Shown here: positions 28,127-38,766 of the stretch, one piece after another
How the letters are laid out: every line of letters starts with the position of its first letter
Numbering within the stretch: the stretch's first letter is position 1
NCBI GenBank assembly: GCA_021613335.1
Contig: JAJTWR010000275.1
Location: forward strand, 562,501 to 626,500
Length of the DNA: 64,000 nt
Source of the DNA: Whitmania pigra
Taxonomy: Eukaryota > Annelida > Clitellata > Hirudinida > Haemopidae
Direction of reading: 5' to 3'
The notes under the pieces: generated by a model
The model's database searches: none
Seen by the model: the letters and a program-made list of their open reading frames with translations, nothing else
What the model was told of the DNA's origin: nothing
Translations under genes and position numbers: made by a program

Positions 28127-29944
28127 TGCAATATACCGATGATAACTTTCCACGTATATATAAAATCCTTTGTATAAAGTTATAAGCAGACATTGTTTTT
28201 ATAAGCTCTTAGTTATGCAATGGACTTTCATCAAATAAATAAATATGAGCGCTGCATGCTGATTGGCTCTCGCTACAACTGCTCCGACAACTTGTTATTT
28301 GGTTACTTTAACATGGCTCTTTGTAAGTGGTTTTTTATATGAAACCATTTAAAATGTCTGATGACGTCATTTTGGAGATGACTAGGACCAGGGACGTTGT
28401 CCCCCGACTTTAGACTAGATGGAAAAAAAACATCATCTTGTCATGATTTATGAGGGTTTGGCCCCGTGACTTTTGGCTAGAAGCAAATAAAGGTCTCCTC
28501 AGGTTGTACGAGGGTTTGTCCGCTAAAAAAGCTGAAATGACTAGGATGTGTTGTTGCAAATTCCAATAGTAATGAAAATAACAGTAATAATGAGTAACAT
28601 CATCCACAAGTATGGATATGTTCATTTCTTTCTGATTTGATCTGTCATTCATCAACTAGTCATTTAATTGCTTTGACCATACCTCCTTTAATGAATAGGT
28701 TGTTCAAGGCTGATATTTTTTTTGTCGGTTGAATAATACTAGTTATTATTTACATCGTTTTAATAATTTTTTGTTTTGTAGTTAATAATAATAAATTGCA
28801 TCAACTAGCGATTTTGAGTTTAGGTTACGATTCCTTTTTAATTATGCGGAACGAATAAACGCGTTTCAATGAAATCTTGGAAAAAGTAGGTTTGCTGTCA
28901 CGGAAAGCTTTTCTTGTTTTAAAGTCTTTTATGTTAAAAATAATGTATACAATAACCTATATAAAATGTTGAAATTTAGCTTTTAGCCAATAATAACCCA
29001 GTTATTTCGGCATTTATTAGAATTAATAAAAAAAATAATAATTAGTAATTAATAATTAATGTTTTATTAGATTCTATTATTCTACGTTATGTTTGAAAAA
29101 TTTTATTATTTTTATTATACACCAGATTATGAAAAATGTCACTAAGATTTACATTACCCACTAGTAGATTTGGAATCTCAGGTCGTGCATGTTTCTCGAT
29201 TGACTACTTTATGGTGAATATCTCTCAAACTAATTTGATTTGGAAGGTCAAACTTCAGATTATGGAAGAAAACTTTATTTTCTAACACTCTTAACAAAAT
29301 GGGTTCTCTAAAATTGGTTGAAGTCGAGATTTTAGGCACTTGTATGTGCTGCAGAACATTTATTATATCTTTCTTAATATAAAGTTCAAACGTTTTTTTC
29401 TATGATTATAATGTTAGTTAGATTCTTAAACTAAAATGAATGTTTGTTTTAAACACGTTTTTATTAATATCTTGCTAAATATATGTAGTTTGAATTTCAA
29501 CTTCAGACATGTCTGTCTCCAAGTCATCGGTGATAATTAATTCTAGTACTTGTACTTTAGAATGTATTATTAAAAAGATTTGAATGTAATTTTACGCTAA
29601 TATATTCATTTCAATATTGTTCACTTTTAAACACACAATACTCTCGATCGCCCATTGATTCGATAAACTCAACATAAGAGATCTGACAAGAAAACAAGGC
29701 TATAGATTTAATTTTTTACCACGGAATATAAGCATTAAAAAATTAAACCTTGGTCTAATCATAAGTCGACCATAAGACAAGTCAAGGGGTCATCAAAAAA
29801 AGCTCGCAAGTGAGGGAGCTTCAAAAGCATACTAATGCTGAGAGGGGAGAGCAAATGATTTTGCGGAATAAAAACGAAATAATTTAAAAAATTTTTTTAG
29901 TGATTTTATTTCTATTTCTTAAATATAATTTTATTGATTATTTT

Positions 29945-30057
29945 GGGACCGTCCATAAAGTATGTCACGTTCGCGGGGAAAGGTGTAAACCTATATGTAA
30001 TGTTACACAAATTAAAAATTAAAGGTTTTTTGCGGACGTCTTTTGTGGACGACCCCC
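29945..30057. mobile_element. Small MITE-like element, about 113 bp
   Basis: The left edge GGGACCGTCCATAAAGTATG with TCACG and the right edge GCGGACGTCTTTTGTGGACG with ACCCCC form imperfect terminal inverted repeats. GTCCATAAA-type ends are common in animal MITEs. Nested in the foldback element core. No coding capacity; superfamily not assigned. Confidence 0.55.
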
Positions 30058-30149
30058 AAAGAGAAAAAGCGTCCTCAAATTCAAATTTTGTGTTTGGTTT
30101 TGTGCAGGTTTTCCCTGCGCGCCAATAGAGATGAGCCGTCTCTACGTAA

Positions 30150-30660
30150 CTCTGCTCATAATAATATTAATATTACACTAGCCTCATTATCTGTATAGCG
30201 TAAAGAGAATTGATATTCAGAATCTATTTTTAGCTCTCAATATGGATATTGGTGGGCTATATGGAAAGAGGCACTCATTATAATATTGGTTCAACGCTTG
30301 ACAAGCTAGCCTCATTATCTATACGGCTTAAAGAGTCTTGATATTCAGAATCTATTTTTAGCTCTCAATATGGATATTGGTGGGCTATAGAAAAGAGGCA
30401 CTCATTATAATATTGGTTCAACGCTTGACAAGCTAGCCTCATTATCTATATGGCTTAAAGAGTCTTGATATTCAGAATCTATTTTTAGCTCGCCATATGG
30501 ATATTGCTGGGCTATAGGAAAGAGGCACTCATTATAATATTAGTTCAACGCTTGAACTTCATTATCTGTATGGCTTAAAGAGTCTCGATATTCAGAATCT
30601 ATTTTTAGCTCTCAATATGGATATTGATGGGCTATAGACGCTCAATATTATTTCAACACT
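30150..30660 (-). repeat. Inverted satellite array, 4 units
   Basis: Reverse-complement copies of the left-arm satellite: AGAATCTATTTTTAGCTC occurs about every 120-128 bp (near 30216, 30344, 30472, 30592). One unit has an internal truncation (about 30545-30560) and one carries CGCC in place of CTCA. Confidence 0.93.
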
Positions 30661-31129
30661 TGCATCATTTATATGTGTAGTTTAAATAACCTGTTTTTGT
30701 GTGTTATTTGTTTTTTGTTAATGTTCATTAATTAGCCCGGTTAAAAATCCCTTTATAGCTCTCCGAGTACATATTGATATTGTGAGCATATAAAATATAT
30801 TTATAATTTGAAACAATTTTGTCAAATTAAAATATTTATATATGTACGGTTAAAAGTAAATTAAATTTAATTTTGGAATAGCATTTTGAATGTTTAACAA
30901 AAGCGACATTCATTATGTGTAACTATCTTAAGTGACACAGATATTCTAAATACATATATATTATAAATTTTCACTAATTTTTTAATAATTAAACAACGTT
31001 TTGTGTTGAAATAATTTGTTTTGTTTTATTTCAACATATACATAATTTATTGTTATAATAGGGGGGCGTGGTTTATCTTTGTTTACTAAGGAATGTCTGT
31101 ATAGATATTAAACTGCGATTACTCCAGTC
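30600..31129 (-). repeat. Right terminal inverted repeat
   Basis: Mirror of 25211-25740. It includes TTTATAGCTCTCCGAGTACA, the inverse of the left-arm TGTACTCGGAGAGCTATAAA, and ends TGCGATTACTCCAGTC. Confidence 0.85.
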
Positions 31130-31652
31130 GGATTTCGGTACTCCAAACAAACTGACTACTTCGGCTGCTTGTTTACAAAGATAATCTGGATAATTTTAAA
31201 GTATTTTTGAAATTATGTAATGAAAATAATTTTTAAAAACAATTTTAAAAAATTAATTTAAATTATTACCTTGATTTGTAACAATTTTTTTAAAGAAACA
31301 TTAAAACGGCCAAAACCTTCTAAACATTCCATGCCGTTAACATAAACATAAATAACATTTATTTCTAGGGGGCAGACTTCGTCCAAATATGGTTATTTTA
31401 AGTTGTTTGCTATTGCAATTGTATTAGATTTTAAATATTTTTAATGTTCTATATTCTGTGAAGCAATTTATATTGTAGGCTGAACTGAGTTTGCCTCAGC
31501 ACAAAATGCTATATTAAGAAACAAAGAATGATTTGTTTATTTAAAGCACTAGCGAGAGGCTAATTTAAGATTTGCTTGCATAAACAGTGGTTGATAGTGG
31601 AGGCAAGGTGTTATAGTATGTGATTAACACGATCATTTATCCATTAGATAAG

Positions 31653-32386
31653 ATTTATTCTCATCCAAAATCGTGCTGGCAAAACTCGCCTTGCCAAATG
31701 GTATATGCACTTCGATGATGATGAGAAGCAGAAACTCATAGAAGAGGTCCATGCTGTTGTTACAGTCAGGGATGCAAAGCACACAAATTTTGTTGAGGTA
31801 AGAAAAATGCTGAATTACTGAATGGAATTAAAGTTTAGGGAATTTGTTTCCTACATTAATGCATTGAGTATTATTTTATGCATCCATCTAATCTCTTCTT
31901 ATCTGCAGTTCAGAAATTTCAAGATCGTCTACAGACGTTACGCTGGCCTCTACTTCTGCATCTGCGTCGACATAACGGACAACAACCTGGCGTATTTGGA
32001 GGCGATTCACAACTTTGTTGAAGTCCTGAACGAATACTTCCACAATGTCTGCGAACTGGATCTCGTCTTCAACTTTTACAAGGTCAACCAGATCGATTTA
32101 ACTAAGTAATTTACATCCGACGTCGTTTCGGGAAGCATTTTGTTACACAAGACTACAGAGCAGGTAGCTCGTCCGCGCAGATTCTACTACGAAATTTTTG
32201 TCAACTTGTGGCAAACGCGTTTTTGTTTTGCGATGCGTTCATTTTATAACGCACATTAAAATTTTAACCTCGCTCTTTTAACAGGTCTACAGCATCGTGG
32301 ACGAGATGTTCCTGGCGGGCGAGATCAGAGAAACGAGTCAAACCAAAGTACTCAAGCAACTTCTGCTACTCTCCTCGCTCGAGTGA
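31653..32386 (+). CDS. AP2S1: AP-2 clathrin adaptor sigma subunit, first codons not found
   Basis: Small subunit of the plasma-membrane endocytic adaptor; with alpha it binds dileucine sorting signals. Exons 31653-31797, 31909-32082, 32285-32386 join in phase and end LLLLSSLE then TGA. Nearly every residue fits the AP-2 sigma family: [72 protein letters not shown] and [35 protein letters not shown] and the length (about 142 aa) separate it from AP-1 and AP-3 sigma. The exon starts in phase 2, so about two codons (Met-Ile plus part of Arg) should lie upstream. I found no matching ATG exon between 31137 and 31652; it may lie beyond the foldback element, which would then sit in intron 1. Confidence 0.93.
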
Positions 32387-33497
32387 CGATCGAACCCTTC
32401 GACCGCTCGGAGACGAATCATAAAGTTTCGAGCCACTTTAGTCTCGAACGTCCGAGTTATGTCTATCCGTTGATATTATCTTGTCTGATGCGAACGCTAC
32501 GATGGCGATAGGTTGCTATGGTGACGGGTTGCTGTAGCGACCTCCAGTTTATTATTATTTCTTCGTTTCAAATCGGTTTTTGTTCGTTTGTGCGAACAGC
32601 TTTCGGTTTTGATTCCACACGTCGATTCAACGATTCAAATGATTCCAAACTGTCAGTAATCTTTGTTCTTTTAAAGTCGAAATAAATTCAGTAGTAATAA
32701 ATAATGAACTCGCAACACATGTTTTTTGTGAACGATGAAAAGTTCACAAGTGAGATTCGACAACGCGTGGAATGTCAGAAAACAAACCGAACGGAATTTG
32801 CAATCAAACTCAGGTGAACAAGTTAGTGAACATCCGGAAAATACTACATGTAAAGTGCTACCCAACAATATATTCGTCAACTGAAGTCGACAATCAAAAC
32901 AATAGCAATCGTCTTAATAAACATTTTAGACGGATCGATCCCGTCGGCAGGTACGTGTCGGTTGTTTAATGTTAAATACCGGCCGAGGAATGCAGCGAGA
33001 TTAAGGTTTCGATCGTTTGGAAAATGTTTTGAATTTTATTTGAACGCTCTGGCAAGATCGTCTTTGGAATGAAATCGTGAGTCTTCACTGGATTGACTTT
33101 TCCGTTTCATCGAGAAAGTTCCTAAGAAATAATTCATAAGCAATAATAAATTCATTCATTTATGCCAAATTTAATCAAATTAACAATTTCGCTGTCTCTC
33201 AAACTAATAATAAATTATTACTATTATTATTATTATTATTATTATTACTATTACAATTATTATTATTATTGTTATTACTGTTATTATTATTACTATTATT
33301 ATTATTATTATTATTATTAATACTAATACCAGCAATGCTGCTGCAGTCCAACAGCTTCAACTATTTTGGCCGTGGAAGATCTTTACATCCATAAGTTCGG
33401 ATCGTGATGCACGACAAAGAGCCTCAAAATGGCTCCAAAGACAAATTATAATTACGGAGCTTCGACCAATCAGAAGAGTTGCCTTAGAAATGTGTCA
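32387..33497. other. Intergenic: AP2S1 3' region and ATT microsatellite
   Basis: GAAATAAATTC at about 32680 is a likely AP2S1 poly(A) signal. An ATT/ACT microsatellite runs about 33210-33330. No gene seen in the rest. Confidence 0.5.
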
Positions 33498-36400
33498 TTA
33501 TTGATGAACTAACGTCAGCGACGGGATGAGATCCGAGTATTTGTAGATGTACTTGTGTCCGAAGCCCTCTGAACTTGGAAAGGTCACGAACTTTGCTCTC
33601 GATTGGCTGCCTCTGAGGAGGGAAATCTCGTAGAGCTAAAAAATATTATTTCATTATATATTAATTTATTAAAAAATATTATTTTATCATATATTAAATA
33701 TTATATCGATTTTATTCTGCAAAGAGCTCTACAATGTTTAGTGACATTATGATAATTAATTAATCATAATTAATCAATATCGTTATTATTATCATTATTA
33801 TTTCGATCAAGTCAGAACAAGAAGCGAGTGATCACTTTTTTCCCGAGGTCGTGCGACACCACAAGGTCATCCTCTGCGTGGAGGATCATGATTGGCTCCC
33901 GAACTTGGAGTATGCTGGAAACAATTGGTTAAGAATGGTGATGATAATGATGATAATAATACGAACATGACAAATTTGAAAACTGGTTGAGAATGATGAT
34001 GATCATAATAATAATAGGAACGTGCCAACGATTGGTTAAGAATGATGATGATGATGATAATGATAATAACACGAACATGCCAAAGATATCCAACGTGATT
34101 TATAAAAATTCATATTTGTCAAAACTTGCTTTAAATCGCTCGGGAACTGAACGTCCGCCTTTTTGACTGCCTCCGGAAGAATCCAACTATACCAGGGCAA
34201 GATTCGGAGTGGCTGGAATGCAAACCAATCACAGTTCACGTTAAAAGCACCAATCATACAAATCGTTAAAAATCACCGACGCTAAATATCGGGTGCGTCT
34301 CGATGATGTCTCCAATGTTCGTGAAGGGGCTCTCTAATACGAGGGCATCAAATGGAATTCCTAAAACGACCAATCAGATCTGAGTGAACAACAAGAAGGT
34401 GAATGATTTGCCGGTCAAAATATTAATATTCAAATGAGGCAATCAATACCGACCTTCCACATTTAGTCGTTTGGCAGTTTCTAGGGCGATTCTAAATAAA
34501 ATCGTTAGTCAGTATCAGAGATGTATAATTAATTAAGTGGTAAATAAATTAACAGTTCAGATTCAAATTAATACATTCACAAATTCCTCAATTCATGTGC
34601 ATTCCACTAAGAGATGCATTTTCTTAGGAAGGAAATAGCTTATACTATAGCTCTTTAACATAATAAGACACTACCATCGGGTTTGAAAACGACCAATGGC
34701 ATCGAGACAAGTCGTAACTTACGCAGTCCCAAGAGAATGACCCCAAATGACGAGCTTTGCCTTGCCATAGGAGATGGTCTTGCGAACATATTTCACCATT
34801 GTCACGCTGTCTTCGACCATTGATCTTCTGCTGGGCTGTCCTTTCGAGTCTCCGTAACCTGACGTAACGAGCAGCGTAAACTCCGTCATCGATGTCATCC
34901 AATAAGCAATTGCATAAAATCCATGTCATTAATAATGTCAACGTACAAATACAATAAAACTATTACTATAATCTAATTTATTATAACGAACTGTTATCAT
35001 AACTATTCTATTATAATGAAATATTATCATAAACTACTACTATCATAACCTAATCTGTTATCATAAACTACTATCATCATAATCCACCTCTGTAATCGAA
35101 TGTCACGACATGGAAGCCAGCGTCTGCTAATTTCTTGTAGAGCTCCACCCTGGATTCACTGCCCCTGTTGGCGACATTACAGATGATGACGATGGTGGTG
35201 ATGATGATCATGATCACGATGAAGATGATAATCGTGATGAGGATGATGGTGACGGTCATTGTTTTAGTAATAAAAAGTAACGTCGACAAGCTTGGCTCTC
35301 TCGCGACCCACCTGTAGCCGGCATTTCCGTGGAGATAAAAGACGACTGGATGATCGCTGACGAGGAAATCCTTGGAATCAGCGAAGGTGAACCTCACCCC
35401 GGTCGGGATTTCCATCGAGGTGGGCATTACATGCCTGCGGCCAGAGGAATGTTAAGTTTTCAATTTCATATTTTACAAGTGCTTAGAAATGCCTGCTCGT
35501 TTCATTCCGTTATTATTACCATTAATGATATTATAATTATTTTCTTCATCATTATCATCGTCATTATTGTTATTATTCTGATGGTGATACAATTTTTTTT
35601 TTTTAGAAAGGTGTCAGTGATTTGTTGATTCTTCTGTAGGTAAATTAAATAAATAAATAATTAAGATTAGTTAAGAATAATTACCGGTAGTTAGTTAATA
35701 TTTTGATTCACACAGCGCTACTTTCACGCAAAAACCCATTTGTAATAAAAAAATGTAGTTTCGGACAATCCAGGCGTCGCTAAAGTTTTTGACACCTGGA
35801 TGACATCTTTGACTTATAATCATAAGCTTGCCATGGTTATGATGGAGTATACATAGTTAATTATTGTAACGATAACGTACTCGTTCACATAGCAATATGG
35901 CGTACTGGGGCTAGTGATAACATCGATGAATAAGACAACAATGAGATGGATGGATGATGACGATGACGACGATCGATCCACTGGAAACAAAATCCTCTAC
36001 GATAAAAAACGTAACTTGTAATTGGGCCGTGACAACCTCTCCGTCATCCGTCGTGAACCGACGTGCATCATCGAGACGATGTTTATGGCAGCCCATCGAA
36101 TTCCAGATGTAAAAATGGCAGCGACGAAGAATTGAGAATCGAAGCGTCGATCGTCGTCGTTGTTAATTCTCGTGACCGCGTGTTACCTTCGGTAGAAATC
36201 CAGAAGCTACTCGGCTCTGCAGTTAGTAATCTAATCATAACGTTAAGGCTTCGTAACGATACACATCATCGTTGATGCATTTTCATTATCATCTTCGTTG
36301 TTTCTGATACCACCGTCATCATCTTCGTGATTCTTCTGGATGCTTTCGGAAGCATTCCACCAACCGCAGATGCAGGTGGCACGTGGACTGACGGATTGCA

Positions 36401-37942
36401 AATCCATGGATGGCGACGGAGGGAAGGAAAGCGAAAAGCACGACAATCGAAGTTTTTATAACGTTCGTTTGCAAACCTTTACGTGCCGAGCGACGAACCC
36501 GTTTTCATTAGCAGTCCCGATCGGTTCTAAAATATCGAACGCGACACGACGATTGCCCGCATCTCATTATAATAACTCATAATCGTCGTTATAATAACGA
36601 TAATAAATATTCATAATTGTCGTAAGCATCACCATTATCGTGATGATAATTAATGTTAACAATCCTCATCATGACATAACACAAACACAACAACATGACC
36701 ATCATCATCACCATCACATCTTCCAGAACTTTAAAAGTCTATCTCTCCACACAATTATTAAATCCTCCACGTCCATTTAATACTGATGATAAGCATGAAA
36801 GCGAACAATAAAAACGTGAGGCAATAAAAACGAACGACAAGTTTATGCGAATCTCGTCGCCGGCAGCGATCCGACCTATAAAAGTAACGTTTTATTAACG
36901 TCCGCTGCATAGCTAGATGATTGGTGCGGATTTGGCGACCTGACCTCGTTGGAACATCGACATATAAGTTCGCTTCGGAGCCGAGAGGAGCTGACATGTG
37001 CAAGACAAGATGATAGTTTAAGGACAGTGAAGGGGCTGTTTCCTTAAGGTAACATTTTTGTGCTAAACGTCATTAATTACATTAATTGTATTAATGACAT
37101 TAATTATATTAATATTAATATAATATTAATTATATTAATGATAATGTCAGCTCTTGATGTTAATCAGACCACATTTTTATTACTCATTAAAAAAAACATA
37201 ATCTTACACTATTTCTACTGCAATCTTGCTTTAGTTAATTGTAACTATTATCAATTACTGTTATCAATCCTAAAGTATTCCAAAGCAAGCCATCTTTAAT
37301 GTAATCATTAATTAAGCATTTTGTCCTTCATTCATCCATCCATTCCATTCATTCATCCATCCATTCATCCATTCCATTCATTCATCCATCCATTCATCCA
37401 TTCCATTCATTCATCCATCCATTCCATTCATTAATCCAAACATTCACCAGCCATTCATCCATTCATTCATGCATTCATGGATTCAATCATTGAAATTCAA
37501 CCCGACCTACCAGGAGCCCAGGGCAGTCTCGTTGTCGACGTGCATCATGAAATTGAACGTCTTGTTGAGGCCGTGACCGAGCGGGTCGTCGCACTTCATC
37601 AGCACCGGCTGTCGAACTTGTAAACGGAAACGAGTCTTCGTGAACGTTCGCGGTGTTACGATTAACGATTAATTACTAACCGAGGTTACGACTTAATGTT
37701 AAGACGGGCCGAGAACCGAACAACCGTCAAGTAGTTTAGTTACTAGATAAATTTTCGTGCGGACGGTTTTTGTAGAAGTACTTTAAATAGAAATTAAGTT
37801 CGATAGTTTACCATAATTCAGAAAGACAAAAAAGTGCAGGAACTCAGGGTAGAACTTCAACAGGGCTGGCAGAATGAAAAAGCCAACGAGGAGAAAGGCA
37901 GTTGCAAACTTCATGAACCACAAAACTGCTGGAATGTGAGGC
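33498..37942 (-). CDS. ABHD12: ABHD12-type lysophosphatidylserine lipase, 10 exons seen, N-terminal exon not placed
   Basis: ER membrane serine hydrolase of lysophospholipids. Exons 5' to 3': 37812-37942, 37511-37616, 35312-35434, 35088-35164, 34723-34858, 34454-34491, about 34281-34360, 34126-34212, 33836-33914, 33498-33635. The first holds the transmembrane helix (MKFATAFLLVGFFILPALLK) and HFFVFLNYV. Then come VVFYLHGNAGYRG (oxyanion), VVTFDYRGYGDS, the nucleophile elbow IWGHSLGTA, LVLESPFTNI, the acid loop MILHAEDDLVV and the His region GFGHKYIYKYSDL. The Ser, Asp and His of the triad are all present in family order. Two junctions around 34126-34212 do not join in phase with the best GT/AG sites, so those edges are approximate or the sequence has an error. 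A first exon with the cytosolic N-terminus should lie above 37943. ABHD12B is the main alternative. Confidence 0.88.
37320..37480 (+). repeat. Imperfect (CATT/CATC)n repeat
   Basis: About 150 bp of CATTCATTCATCCATCCATT-type repeats in an ABHD12 intron. Confidence 0.85.
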
Positions 37943-38766
37943 CTGGAGAACAGAATAAACTTTAACTAGGAATCCTTGTGCAATATTAAAAAGATAATAA
38001 GAGTTAATATGTTAATCACTCATATTTATCCACTTCCTATAGTTTCTGATTCACTGAATCTCATAGAATTTGTTGACTGGTATGTTTTTAACGACGTACG
38101 AACAAAAAATAGAACTCGATTAAGACAAAATGCAAATCTTTAAAAAGTGACACTAAACTGTTCTCTAGTTTGGTGGGTTGGCACGCTTTCAACAGCCATG
38201 GCTGGATTCGAAGTCGGGATTCTAAAGTCTTCAGATGAGCTCAACAAAGTGTTTGAATTCCTTTCTCGGCTGCCACCACAATATACCACCATGACCTAAA
38301 CTTATGCAATGTCTGCTTGGATGTAATTTCTTTAATTTTATTTTCTCAAATTATCTCTAGAACAATAGCGGCACGAGGCAATCCAATGTTTTGTTTGAAT
38401 ATCGTCTGCAGATAAATGCTATTTTATTTTTTGGCTTAATTAAATATTTGTTGGCAATAACTAATTAGCATAAGAGATAATTTACGCGAACACGAGAATG
38501 TACAGGTGTAAACAACTTAATACCACTGGCAATTTTTAAGATTGTCAGCTCACTTTATTCATAAACTAATTTAGTTTTAAGATATGGTAAGTCTAATAAT
38601 GGATATTAAACATTAATTCATATTCTTTAAATTCTTTGCGTTATACGTCGCATTAGTTGAAAGAAATTATTATTGTATCGTAGCGTTTTATTAAAAGCAA
38701 CGTAATAGCCATTAAAACCGCACATTCACACTTTTTACAGAAAATTGATATTTATCTGAGACTGCA

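Larger units (their letters stand above)
25211..31129. mobile_element. 5.9-kb foldback-type DNA element with long TIRs and subterminal satellites
   Basis: The left end GACTGGAGTAATCGCAGTTT (25211) and the right end ending TGCGATTACTCCAGTC (31129) are inverted repeats. The complementarity runs about 0.5 kb on each side with few mismatches (for example ACGCCCCCCTATTATAACAA on the left and TTGTTATAATAGGGGGGCGT on the right). Inside each arm the inverted homology continues into satellite arrays: 16 units on the left, 4 on the right. GGATTTC directly flanks both ends (25204-25210 and 31130-31136), a 7-bp target duplication (5 bp if the outer C/G pair belongs to the TIR). The 2.5-kb core (27.6-30.15 kb) has no transposase-like frame, so the copy looks non-autonomous. 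Superfamily not assigned. Confidence 0.85.
25110..31175 (+). pseudogene. Possible short gene split by the foldback element
   Basis: ATG at 25110 opens MILEGK (25110-25127, GTAAGT donor). An acceptor at 25189 starts KPMNPDF (25190-25210), in phase. The frame then hits the mobile element. Immediately beyond the right-hand copy of GGATTTC (31130-31136) the frame continues as GTPNKLTTSAACL before a stop or a GTTTAC donor at about 31160. The bidirectional arrangement with PIG-H (ATGs about 30 bp apart) supports a real promoter. I do not recognise the protein; it could be a small gene broken by insertion, a leader exon of AP-2 sigma, or chance. Confidence 0.35.

Noticed and set aside
35911..36600. 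Possible extra exons in the large ABHD12 intron
   Set aside because: Frames read for 50-80 codons on both strands, but the exons at 35312-35434 and 37511-37616 already join in phase, and no motif supports another gene.
38142..38292. Minus-strand 50-codon frame as the ABHD12 first exon
   Set aside because: Position is right and it starts with ATG, but I found no good donor in the required phase.
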